Positions 1-5,699 of a DNA stretch of 5,909 nucleotides are shown here, in pieces. Numbering within the stretch: the first letter of the stretch is position 1; the number at the start of each line of letters is the position of its first letter. The stretch covers positions 1-5,909 of the forward strand of contig CAZJOA010000153.1 in NCBI GenBank assembly GCA_964547515.1. Direction: 5' to 3'. This stretch comes from UBA11524 sp964547515. GTDB lineage: Bacteria; Bacillota; Clostridia; Christensenellales; Aristaeellaceae. The notes under the pieces were generated by a model. The model did no database searches, had not been told where the DNA came from, and was given only the letters and a program-made list of their open reading frames with translations. The position numbers and the translations under genes were made by a program.

Positions 1-938
1 GTTCGTTCGGAGATGATATACCGTGGGCGTGCCTTGACCTCCAGATAGATCTTGCCGATGTATTCGCCGATGATGCCCAGGAAGAGGCACTGCACGCCGC
101 CCATGAAGCACACGATGCAGGCCAGGCTCGCCCAACCGGCGACGCTCTTGCCCATGAAGGCGGACACCACCGCCCACAGGATGCCGATGAAGGACAGGAG
201 CATGATGAGCAGTCCGGCGAAGAAGACCATGCGGATGGGCTTGACGGACAGGGACGTGATGCCGTCAAAGGCGAGGGAGAGCATCTTCCTCAGGGGATAA
301 TGGCTTTCCCCGGCGATGCGTTCGTGGCGCTCATAATACACGCTGGTGGACTTGAAGCCGACCAGGGGCACCATGCCGCGCAGGTACAGGTTGACCTCCT
401 TGAAATGGGCGAATTCCTGCAGCGCACGGGCGGAGATCAGGCGATAATCCGCGTGATTGTAGACCACATCCACATCCATGGCGGCGAGCAGCTTGTAGAA
501 GCCTTCCGCCGTGAAGCGCTTGAAGAAGGTGTCGGTCTCCCGCTTGGAGCGCACGCCGTAGACGATCTCGCAGCCGTTCAGGTATTCGTCCACCATCTTG
601 TCCATGGCGTTGATGTCGTCCTGCCCGTCACAGTCGATGGAGATGGTGATGTCGCAGCGATCCTTGGCCTCCATCAGCCCGGCGAGCACCGCCGCCTGAT
701 GTCCGCGGTTGCGGCTCTGGGCGATGCCGAGAAAGTGCTCATCCTGACGCGCCAGGCCGCAGATGATCTCCCAGGTGGCATCCTTGCTGCCGTCGTTGAC
801 AAAGAGGATGCGGCTCTTGTCGCTGATCCTGTCCGCCGCGATGAGCTGGTGGAGCTTCTCCAGGAACATCCCGCTGGTGATGGGGAGCACCTTCTCCTCG
901 TTGTAGCAGGGGATGACGATGTACAGAACAGGCTGCAT
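1..938 (-). CDS. Family 2 glycosyltransferase, GtrB/DPM1-like (polyprenyl-phosphate sugar transferase), 3' end cut by window
   Basis: I translated 312 codons from the ATG at 938 to the window edge. Upstream a GGAGGT Shine-Dalgarno sits 6 nt before the start, on the complement of 945-950. The N-terminus has the GT-A fold signatures in order: PCYNEE (residues 10-15), VNDGSKD (47-53), the NRGHQAA segment (77-83), the metal-binding acidic patch IDCDGQDD (101-108) and DYRLIS (164-169). Two membrane segments follow, at about 237-260 and 268-292, and then a GEYIGKIYLEVKARP tail. This order is that of bactoprenol-phosphate glucosyl/mannosyl transferases, which load a sugar from a nucleotide donor onto undecaprenyl phosphate at the inner face of the membrane for later transfer to wall polymers or glycans. 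The acidic patch reads DCDGQDD where many relatives have DADLQDP. The family usually has about 310-330 residues, so few residues should be missing. The exact sugar cannot be told from sequence. Confidence 0.9.
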   Translation of the reverse strand, partial: MQPVLYIVIPCYNEEKVLPITSGMFLEKLHQLIAADRISDKSRILFVNDGSKDATWEIICGLARQDEHFLGIAQSRNRGHQAAVLAGLMEAKDRCDITISIDCDGQDDINAMDKMVDEYLNGCEIVYGVRSKRETDTFFKRFTAEGFYKLLAAMDVDVVYNHADYRLISARALQEFAHFKEVNLYLRGMVPLVGFKSTSVYYERHERIAGESHYPLRKMLSLAFDGITSLSVKPIRMVFFAGLLIMLLSFIGILWAVVSAFMGKSVAGWASLACIVCFMGGVQCLFLGIIGEYIGKIYLEVKARPRYIISER

Positions 939-969
939 GGGCTGACCTCCTTGCGGTGAATCAATGACT

Positions 970-978
970 ATTGTACCA
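970..978 (-). promoter_or_regulatory. Extended -10 promoter for the glycosyltransferase gene
   Basis: On the minus strand the sequence reads TGGTACAAT, a TGn extension followed by a good -10 hexamer. It would start transcription near 963 and give a leader of about 25 nt. No good -35 is visible at the usual distance (only a CTGTCC-like match), which is typical of extended -10 promoters. Confidence 0.5.
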
Positions 979-1067
979 TAGATAACGAAAAAGGGACAGC
1001 TTTTCTTGCGATGCTTCTATATTTTTCAGGCAGCCTTCGTCAAATCAGGTGAAAGGAGGTGCAGCGT

Positions 1068-1226
1068 GTGGACGTTGTCAAGGGCCCTGACAGCGAAAGG
1101 GATGCCATCATCCGCCGGATGATCGAAACATATCAAACGCCGCTGATGCGCATGTGCTACCTCTATCTGCATGATGTGCACCTGGCGGAGGACGCGGCGA
1201 CCCTGTGCGGCATGTTCGCCGAATAA
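1068..1226 (+). pseudogene. Truncated ECF sigma factor remnant (region 2 N-terminal part only)
   Basis: The frame runs from GTG at 1068 to TAA at 1224-1226 and encodes 52 residues. A strong AAAGGAGGT ribosome binding site lies at 1052-1060, 7 nt upstream. Residues about 14-44 read like the start of sigma-70 region 2 of ECF factors: RRMIETYQTPLMRMCYLYL followed by HDVHLAEDA. In intact ECF factors AEDA is followed by VQETF-like residues, the rest of region 2 and all of region 4, for 160-190 residues in total. Here the protein goes AEDA-ATLCGMFAE and stops. No other frame downstream restores the sigma sequence, and a terminator follows within 10 nt. The simplest reading is an internal deletion that kept the 5' end, possibly the last codons, and the terminator. 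It cannot act as a sigma factor. An expressed short peptide is possible but unsupported. Confidence 0.72.
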
Positions 1227-1233
1227 ATGGAGG

Positions 1234-1278
1234 GGGGCTGTGCGTGAATGCTTCGGCATTTGCGCATTGCCCCTTTTT
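1234..1278 (+). terminator. Strong intrinsic terminator after the sigma-factor remnant
   Basis: The arms 1234-1251 and 1256-1273 form an 18-step stem with one mismatch (1239/1268) and three G-U pairs, closed by a TTCG tetraloop (1252-1255). TTTTT follows at 1274-1278. It insulates the exported-protein operon from upstream transcription. Confidence 0.88.
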
Positions 1279-1280
1279 CG

Positions 1281-1294
1281 GCCTGTTCACAGGC
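1281..1294. promoter_or_regulatory. 14-bp palindrome upstream of the operon promoter (candidate operator)
   Basis: GCCTGT and ACAGGC are perfect inverted 6-bp arms with a 2-bp spacer, centred about 25 bp upstream of the -35 box at 1313. The loop would be too small for an RNA hairpin, so a dimeric DNA-binding protein is the likelier explanation if it is functional. It resembles no operator that I can name. Confidence 0.3.
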
Positions 1295-1312
1295 GTATGT
1301 GTGCAAAATCGG

Positions 1313-1341
1313 TTGACACGCGCTGCCCGATACCGTATAAT
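1313..1341 (+). promoter_or_regulatory. Perfect-consensus sigma-A promoter of the LRR-transglutaminase operon
   Basis: TTGACA lies at 1313-1318 and TATAAT at 1336-1341, with exactly 17 bp between them. Transcription should begin near 1348, leaving a leader of about 17 nt before the ATG at 1365. Both boxes match the housekeeping consensus completely, so the operon is probably strongly expressed unless a repressor acts on it. Confidence 0.92.
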
Positions 1342-1364
1342 GGTAGAAAAGGGGGAGTTCACCT

Positions 1365-2792
1365 ATGAAGAAGCTATGGATGCTGCTGACGGCACTGTTC
1401 GCGGCGGTTCTGCTGACGATGGCACCGGCACAGGCGGATGTGCTGCTGCCGTCGGGCGTGACGGAGATCGAGGACAGCGCGTTCGAGTTTGACACCGCGC
1501 TGACGGGTCAGCTGGTCATACCCGAGGGCACGACGCGCATCGGCGACTATGCCTTTGGCTACTGCACCGGTCTGACGAGCGTGACCATCCCGGATACGGT
1601 GACGGAGATCGGCGAATACGCCTTCTATGGCTGCTCGGGGCTGGAGTCGGTGACCCTGCCGTCCGCCATGCAGAAGATCGGCGCGTATGCCTTCTATGGC
1701 TGCACGGGGCTGAAAACGGTGAAGCTCCCTGCGACCATCGCGTCCATCGGCGATGCCGCGTTCTATGAATGCGATGCCATCACCGGCGATGTCTGCATGA
1801 TCGATACGCCCGACGCGAACAAGATCTTCTGGTATTGCCCGAAGGCGACGGTGTACAATTTCACCATCCGGGAGGACGGTTCGCTCATGCTGGATGGCTA
1901 TTTTGGCAAAAGCGAACAGGCGAATGTGCCTGCCAGCGCCCACGGCCGCAGGGTCACGGCGCTGGACGTGAATGTGTTCAACAATCAAACGGAATTGACG
2001 TCCATCACCCTGCCGGATACGCTGGTGGACATCGGGCGGGGCGCCTTTGCCTTCTGCACCGGTCTGACGAGCATGACCATCCCGTCGTCCGTGAAGGAGA
2101 TCGGCGAAACGGCCTTCTACGGCTGCACGGGGCTGAAAAGCGTGACCCTGCAAGAGGGGCTGACTGCCATCGGGCCGTATGCCTTCGCCGCATGCACGGG
2201 GCTGACGGGGATCGTATGCCCCGACAGCCTGACCGTCATCCGGGACGGCGCGTTTTCGAATTGCACGGCGCTGAAGGATCTGACCCTGTCGGAGAACACG
2301 CTCGTCGAGAGCTTCGCGCTGAAGAACACTGCCTGGCTGACGGCTCAGGCGCAGGCCGTGGCGGATGCCGTCACCCATGCCGGGCAGAGTGACTTCGAAA
2401 AGGCGCTGGCGCTGCACGACTGGATCACCGAGAACAGCGAATACGACCGGACTGTCACCTACTTTGCGCCGGAGAATCTTTTCCTGTACCACACCGGCGT
2501 GTGTAATGCGTATATGAAGGCGTACACCCTCCTGCTGACGGCGGTGGGCATCGAGTCGAAGGAGGTCACCGGCACGGCGAACGGCGGATTGCATGGCTGG
2601 AATCTGGTCAAGCTGGACGGCGAGTGGTATCATGTGGACTGCACCTGGGACGACCCCCTCACCGACGGGTGGGAGCGCCATGATTACTTCTGCGTCCCGG
2701 ATGACATCATGCGGGAGGATCACATCTGGAACGCGGCGGACTATCCTGCCGCCACGGGCACGAAGTATTTCCGGGGTCAGAAGGCGGATTGA
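1365..2792 (+). CDS. Exported BspA-like leucine-rich-repeat protein with C-terminal transglutaminase-like domain (475 aa)
   Basis: The start follows a GGGGGAG ribosome binding site by 7 nt. Residues 1-24 form a Sec signal peptide (MKK, hydrophobic core, APAQA cleavage site). No lipobox, sortase motif or C-terminal anchor is present, so the product is probably released or loosely wall-bound. Residues 28-140 hold LRR_5/BspA repeats of about 23 residues with the pattern IGxYAFxGCxGLxSVTIP. Residues 141-205 are a linker ending in GYFGKSEQANVPASAHGRRV, which looks like the usual start of such a domain. Residues 206-320 are a second repeat block. Residues 325-468 are a transglutaminase-like domain with likely triad Cys380 (GVCNAY), His410 (LHGWN) and Asp425 (YHVDCTWDDP). 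Family knowledge: BspA repeats bind host or matrix proteins, and these Cys-His-Asp domains act as proteases, peptidases or crosslinkers. The actual substrate is unknown. It is co-transcribed with the paralogue 20 bp downstream. Confidence 0.93.
   Translation: MKKLWMLLTALFAAVLLTMAPAQADVLLPSGVTEIEDSAFEFDTALTGQLVIPEGTTRIGDYAFGYCTGLTSVTIPDTVTEIGEYAFYGCSGLESVTLPSAMQKIGAYAFYGCTGLKTVKLPATIASIGDAAFYECDAITGDVCMIDTPDANKIFWYCPKATVYNFTIREDGSLMLDGYFGKSEQANVPASAHGRRVTALDVNVFNNQTELTSITLPDTLVDIGRGAFAFCTGLTSMTIPSSVKEIGETAFYGCTGLKSVTLQEGLTAIGPYAFAACTGLTGIVCPDSLTVIRDGAFSNCTALKDLTLSENTLVESFALKNTAWLTAQAQAVADAVTHAGQSDFEKALALHDWITENSEYDRTVTYFAPENLFLYHTGVCNAYMKAYTLLLTAVGIESKEVTGTANGGLHGWNLVKLDGEWYHVDCTWDDPLTDGWERHDYFCVPDDIMREDHIWNAADYPAATGTKYFRGQKAD
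2332..2767 (+). repeat. 436-bp exact direct repeat, copy 1 (transglutaminase domain of the first paralogue)
   Basis: Base-by-base comparison shows identity with 3213-3648 at an offset of 881 bp. Identity begins at the codon before TGG (Trp324) and stops at codon 468 of the first gene, so it covers the whole transglutaminase-like domain and nothing else. The bases flanking it on both sides differ from those of copy 2. Confidence 0.98.
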
Positions 2793-2812
2793 CCACCTAA
2801 GGAGGAAAACGG

Positions 2813-3664
2813 ATGAAGAAACGATTGATGCTGATGGCGGCGGTGCTGATCGTGCTGCTGGGCGTGACGGCTCGGGCGGATGTGATCCTTCCGGCGGGGC
2901 TGACGGAGATCGGCGATGAAGCGTTTGAGAACAACCAAAGCCTGTCCGGACACATTGAGATCCCCTATGGCGTGACCTGCATTCCGGCCTATGCTTTTGC
3001 AAATTGTCCCAATGTGACCTCCGTGACCATCCCGGATTCGGTGACCACCATTGAGCAGTTTGCGTTTATCAACTGCAAGCGCTTGACGGCTGTGACGATC
3101 CCGGCATCGGTGGAGGAGGTCGGAATCAGAGCCTTTCTGGGCTGCGAGGCGCTGGAGACGCTCACGGTGGAGGGGAAAACGTGCTTCAAAACAATGGCCA
3201 TGACGTATACCCCCTGGCTGACGGCTCAGGCGCAGGCCGTGGCGGATGCCGTCACCCATGCCGGGCAGAGTGACTTCGAAAAGGCGCTGGCGCTGCACGA
3301 CTGGATCACCGAGAACAGCGAATACGACCGGACTGTCACCTACTTTGCGCCGGAGAATCTTTTCCTGTACCACACCGGCGTGTGTAATGCGTATATGAAG
3401 GCGTACACCCTCCTGCTGACGGCGGTGGGCATCGAGTCGAAGGAGGTCACCGGCACGGCGAACGGCGGATTGCATGGCTGGAATCTGGTCAAGCTGGACG
3501 GCGAGTGGTATCATGTGGACTGCACCTGGGACGACCCCCTCACCGACGGGTGGGAGCGCCATGATTACTTCTGCGTCCCGGATGACATCATGCGGGAGGA
3601 TCACATCTGGAACGCGGCGGACTATCCTGCCGCCACGGGCACGAAGTACTATCAGGGACGATGA
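2813..3664 (+). CDS. Exported short BspA-like LRR protein with transglutaminase-like domain (283 aa), paralogue of the upstream gene
   Basis: A textbook AAGGAGG site (2799-2805) lies 7 nt before the ATG. Residues 1-22 are a signal peptide ending ARA. Residues 25-120 carry about four BspA-type repeats (for example TSVTIPDSVTTIEQFAFINC). Residues 135-279 are the transglutaminase-like domain with the triad Cys191, His221 and Asp236. The protein is a compact version of its neighbour: one repeat block instead of two and no linker. Its repeats differ clearly from those of the first gene, but its catalytic domain is identical in DNA. The tail is YQGR instead of FRGQKAD. The 20-bp gap and shared promoter indicate an operon. 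Sharing one catalytic domain with different recognition repeats suggests the two proteins do the same chemistry on different binding targets (inference). Confidence 0.93.
   Translation: MKKRLMLMAAVLIVLLGVTARADVILPAGLTEIGDEAFENNQSLSGHIEIPYGVTCIPAYAFANCPNVTSVTIPDSVTTIEQFAFINCKRLTAVTIPASVEEVGIRAFLGCEALETLTVEGKTCFKTMAMTYTPWLTAQAQAVADAVTHAGQSDFEKALALHDWITENSEYDRTVTYFAPENLFLYHTGVCNAYMKAYTLLLTAVGIESKEVTGTANGGLHGWNLVKLDGEWYHVDCTWDDPLTDGWERHDYFCVPDDIMREDHIWNAADYPAATGTKYYQGR
3213..3648 (+). repeat. 436-bp exact direct repeat, copy 2 (transglutaminase domain of the second paralogue)
   Basis: Identical to 2332-2767, including every synonymous position. The 881-bp period keeps both genes in the same relative frame, so recombination between the copies would delete 881 bp and leave an intact hybrid: the long repeat domain, the shared catalytic domain and the YQGR tail. 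Confidence 0.98.
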
Positions 3665-3670
3665 GCCGAT

Positions 3671-3705
3671 GGGACGCGCGGAACGGAAATTTCGCGCGCC
3701 CTCTT
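3671..3705 (+). terminator. Probable intrinsic terminator of the LRR-transglutaminase operon
   Basis: GGG plus CGCGCG (3671-3680, one bulged A) pairs with CGCGCG plus CCC (3693-3701), extended inward by GAA/TTT pairs around a 6-nt loop. The following tract, TCTTG, is only weakly T-rich, so termination may be partial. It starts 7 nt after the stop codon. Confidence 0.6.
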
Positions 3706-3732
3706 GCAATCCGCCGTCATCCGTTGTATAAT
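3704..3732 (+). promoter_or_regulatory. serS: Promoter of the serS T-box transcript
   Basis: TTGCAA lies at 3704-3709 and a perfect TATAAT at 3727-3732, with a 17-bp spacer. The predicted start near 3739 sits just ahead of T-box Stem I. The -35 box touches the end of the upstream terminator. Confidence 0.82.
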
Positions 3733-3738
3733 ACCTTT

Positions 3739-3966
3739 CGTACATGACCCATTTGACGGAAAACGGCATGGCGTTTGTCCTTCTCAGAGAGCTGCCGGTC
3801 GGTGCAAGGCAGCAGGGCGCGGTATGCTTTCCATTTCCGGACGGGTGCTGGTGATGAATCAGCGGTGTGCGCACCTTACAGCGCGATGAGGTGGCCTGCG
3901 CATGGCAGGCAAACTGGGTGGCAACGCGAGCTTCTCGTCCCGGACAACGGGGGGAGAAGCCTTTTT
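3739..3966 (+). promoter_or_regulatory. T-box riboswitch sensing uncharged tRNA-Ser
   Basis: Stem I base pairs 3757-3762 (CGGAAA) with 3834-3839 (TTTCCG). Above it is an internal loop holding TCC (3830-3832) followed by A, the best specifier codon, then GCAT/ATGC (3766-3769/3824-3827), GTCCT/AGGGC (3777-3781/3814-3818), an AGAGAG motif (3786-3791) and the apical hairpin 3791-3813 with GGTGCAA in its loop. A hairpin at 3847-3863 and a short GGTG/CACC stem follow. Stem III is GCCTGC/GCAGGC (3894-3910). The T-box proper is TGGGTGGCAACGCGAG (3915-3930). The antiterminator forms from 3914-3918 with 3939-3943 and from 3926-3930 with 3934-3938, leaving the 7-nt bulge UGGCAAC. The bulge UGGC would pair with a GCCA tRNA end, which fits the G73 discriminator of tRNA-Ser. 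When tRNA-Ser is uncharged, the antiterminator forms and serS is read. Confidence 0.93.
3930..3966 (+). terminator. T-box attenuator terminator hairpin
   Basis: GCTTCTC (3930-3936) pairs perfectly with GAGAAGC (3954-3960). After one mismatch the stem continues as TCCCG/CGGGG around the loop GACAA, and TTTTT lies at 3962-3966. It uses the 3' strands of the antiterminator, so the two folds exclude each other. Confidence 0.92.
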
Positions 3967-4004
3967 GCTAACAAAGAGAAACGGAAAGAACGGAGGACAC
4001 AAGA

Positions 4005-5303
4005 ATGCTCGACATCAATCTGCTGCGCACCAATCCCGACATCGTGCGCGAGAACATCAGGAAGAAGTTCCAGGATGCCAAGCTCCCCCTGGTGGACGAG
4101 GTCATCGAGATGGACAAGGCGTACCGTGCGGCGATCCAGCAGGCGGACGCACTGCGCAACCAGATCAAGGTGGTCTCCAAGGAGATCGGCGGTCTGATGG
4201 GCAAGGCGAAGAAGGGTGACGCGGAAGCGGCGGCGGCTGCGGAGGCCGCCAAGGAGAAGGTCGCGGCCTGCAAGGCGGAGCTGGAGGGCCTTGCCGCCAA
4301 GGAGGACGAGCTGCAAGCGGAGATCCGCAAGCGCATGCTGGTCATCCCGAACATCATCGACCCCAGCGTGCCCATCGGCAAGGACGACAGCGAGAACGTC
4401 GAGGTGCAGCGCTACGGCGAACCCGTCGTGCCGGATTTTGAAGTGCCCTACCATGTGGAGATCATGGAGCGCCTGAACGGCATCGACCTGGACAGCGCCC
4501 GCCGCACCTCCGGCAATGGCTTCTACTACCTCATGGGCGACATTGCCCGGCTGCACAGCGCCATCCTCAGCTATGCCCGCGATTTCATGATCGACCGCGG
4601 CTTCACCTACGTCATCCCGCCGTATATGATCCATGGCGACGTGGTGACGGGCGTCATGTCCTTCGCGGAGATGGAGAACATGATGTACAAGATCGAGGGC
4701 GAGGATCTGTACCTCATCGGCACGTCCGAGCACTCCATGATCGGCAAGTTCATCGACACCATCCTGGACGAAAAGCAGCTCCCCCAGACGCTGACGAGCT
4801 ATTCGCCCTGCTTCCGCAAGGAGGTCGGTGCGCATGGCATCGAGGAGCGCGGCGTGTATCGCATCCACCAGTTCGAAAAGCAGGAGATGATCGTGGTCTG
4901 CAAGCCCGAGGAAAGCCCGATGTGGTTCGACCGGCTGTGGCAGAATTCGGTGGACTTCTTCCGCAGCATGGACATTCCCGTGCGCACGCTGGAGTGCTGC
5001 TCCGGCGACCTGGCTGACCTGAAGGTGAAGTCGGTGGACGTGGAAGCCTGGAGTCCGCGTCAGCAGAAGTACTTCGAGGTCGGCTCCTGCTCCAATCTGG
5101 GGGACGCTCAGGCGCGCCGCCTGCAGATTCGCGTCAAGGGCGACGACGGCAAGAAGTACTTCGCGCATACCCTCAACAACACCTGCGTTGCGCCGCCGCG
5201 CATGCTCATCGCCTTCCTGGAGAACAACCTTCAGGCGGACGGCCGCGTGCACATCCCGGAAGCCCTGCGCATGTACATGGGCGGCAAGGAGTACATCGGC
5301 TGA
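4005..5303 (+). CDS. serS: Seryl-tRNA synthetase (432 aa)
   Basis: The start follows GGAGG (3992-3996) by 8 nt, and the length is normal for the family. This cytoplasmic class II enzyme charges tRNA-Ser with serine using ATP. Residues 1-110 form the N-terminal helical hairpin arm (Ala/Lys/Glu-rich coiled coil at about 30-108) that grips the long variable arm of tRNA-Ser. Motif 1 lies around 190-207 (FMIDRGFTYVIPPYM). The serine-binding TSE loop is at 240-242. Motif 2 is CFRKEVGAHGIEERGVYRIH (269-288), followed by HQFEKQE (288-294). SCSNLGDAQARR (361-372) and motif 3, NNTCVAPPRMLIAFLENN (391-408) with Arg399, complete the active site. TSE, KEVG, FEK and NNT are closer to eukaryotic and archaeal SerRS than to the E. 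coli forms (TAE, SEAG, FDK, NGS). Expression is controlled by the T-box leader. Confidence 0.97.
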   Translation: MLDINLLRTNPDIVRENIRKKFQDAKLPLVDEVIEMDKAYRAAIQQADALRNQIKVVSKEIGGLMGKAKKGDAEAAAAAEAAKEKVAACKAELEGLAAKEDELQAEIRKRMLVIPNIIDPSVPIGKDDSENVEVQRYGEPVVPDFEVPYHVEIMERLNGIDLDSARRTSGNGFYYLMGDIARLHSAILSYARDFMIDRGFTYVIPPYMIHGDVVTGVMSFAEMENMMYKIEGEDLYLIGTSEHSMIGKFIDTILDEKQLPQTLTSYSPCFRKEVGAHGIEERGVYRIHQFEKQEMIVVCKPEESPMWFDRLWQNSVDFFRSMDIPVRTLECCSGDLADLKVKSVDVEAWSPRQQKYFEVGSCSNLGDAQARRLQIRVKGDDGKKYFAHTLNNTCVAPPRMLIAFLENNLQADGRVHIPEALRMYMGGKEYIG

Positions 5304-5327
5304 TCCCTTCTGCATACAAACAAAACG

Positions 5328-5367
5328 GGCGGTATGCCGGTCATTGCGACTGACATACCGCCTTTTT
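5328..5367. terminator. Bidirectional terminator between serS and the convergent XRE gene
   Basis: GGCGGTATG (5328-5336) pairs perfectly with CATACCGCC (5354-5362), with an inner GGTC/GACT extension. TTTTT follows on the plus strand (5363-5367), and the minus strand has a TTTT run on the other side (complement of 5322-5325). The stop codon of the XRE gene lies in the loop, so one arm is coding for that gene. Confidence 0.88.
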
Positions 5368-5607
5368 CGATTCGGATGCTTTCGCCATTTCGTCCTCCGC
5401 AAGGCGGAAAAGCTCGCTCAGCGGCAGGTCGAAGGCACTGGCGATCTTCCAAAGCGTTTCCACATTCGGATGCTTCTGTCCACGCTCGATCATGGCCAGA
5501 TGACTTCTCGTCAGCGCCGCAAAGCCACTGAACACCTCCTGTGAATACCCACGCTTTTTCCGTTCCCGACGGATGACTTGTCCCATGATACGATGGTCAT
5601 ATTGCAC
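5341..5607 (-). CDS. Small XRE-family (HTH_3) transcriptional regulator (88 aa)
   Basis: The GTG start at 5607 is chosen because GGAGGTG (complement of 5614-5620) sits just upstream. A longer open frame continues to 5868, but its translation is not protein-like. The ATG 7 codons further in is an alternative start without a good binding site. Residues 8-70 form a Cro/C1-type helix-turn-helix: IRRERKKRGYSQE (12-24), the recognition-helix region LTRSHLAMIERG (32-43), then HPNVETLWKIASAFDLPLSE (46-65). The rest is a short charged tail (EDEMAKASESKK) with no sensor or enzyme domain. Such stand-alone repressors control themselves and a neighbour, as in phage or toxin-antitoxin switches. The inverted repeats upstream, shared with the divergent zinc-ribbon gene, fit that. 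What signal it answers to is not visible. Confidence 0.9.
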   Translation of the reverse strand: MQYDHRIMGQVIRRERKKRGYSQEVFSGFAALTRSHLAMIERGQKHPNVETLWKIASAFDLPLSELFRLAEDEMAKASESKKAVCQSQ

Positions 5608-5635
5608 GAAGAACACCTCCGGCAATATGGTATCC

Positions 5636-5699
5636 TGTCGTAGACAAAAGAATGGTCCTGACTGTAGACAAATCGGAAATTGTCTGTTAGAATACAGTC
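5636..5699. promoter_or_regulatory. Clustered inverted and direct repeats in the divergent xre/zinc-ribbon control region
   Basis: The element GTAGACAAA occurs at 5640-5648 and again at 5664-5672, a 24-bp period. Its inverted half TTGTCT lies at 5680-5685, giving AGACAA-8-TTGTCT (5666-5685). An outer pair GACTGTA/TACAGTC (5660-5666 and 5693-5699) encloses it, and TGTC-GTA-GACA forms a small palindrome at 5636-5646. Three copies of an AGACA half-site in 64 bp is what an XRE operator looks like. Binding by the neighbouring protein is inference. Confidence 0.6.
5665..5693 (+). promoter_or_regulatory. Promoter of the zinc-ribbon gene, overlapped by the operator repeats
   Basis: TAGACA (5665-5670) and TAGAAT (5688-5693) have a 17-bp spacer and each match consensus at five of six bases. 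A start near 5700 gives a leader of about 43 nt. The -35 box is itself one operator half-site, so a bound repressor would block polymerase. I could not find an equally good promoter for the minus-strand regulator. Confidence 0.68.

Noticed and set aside
300..959. 219-residue plus-strand open frame opposite the glycosyltransferase
   Set aside because: The minus strand carries all family motifs and a ribosome binding site; this frame reads as a GC-skewed shadow with no recognisable domain.
1374..3002. 542-residue open frame on the minus strand opposite the first LRR-transglutaminase gene
   Set aside because: It is an antisense shadow of a GC-rich gene: Arg/His/Gln-rich translation with no domain, no suitable ribosome binding site, and the plus strand has clear signal peptide, repeats and triad.
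2332..3648. The 436-bp direct repeats as a mobile element
   Set aside because: There are no terminal inverted repeats, transposase or target-site duplication; both copies lie inside coding sequence in the same frame.
3859..3863. TCAGC (overlapping serine codons TCA and AGC) as the T-box specifier
   Set aside because: It lies in the arm of a separate hairpin (3847-3863) after Stem I closes; TCC at 3830-3832 is in the internal loop of Stem I and is followed by a purine as expected.
2777..3874. 365-residue minus-strand open frame opposite the second paralogue and the T-box
   Set aside because: It crosses a terminator, a promoter and the T-box leader, and its similarity to the other minus-strand frame is only a result of the 436-bp DNA repeat.
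3876..5402. 508-residue minus-strand open frame opposite serS
   Set aside because: Antisense shadow of serS: His/Ala/Val-rich low-information translation that also overlaps the T-box terminator.
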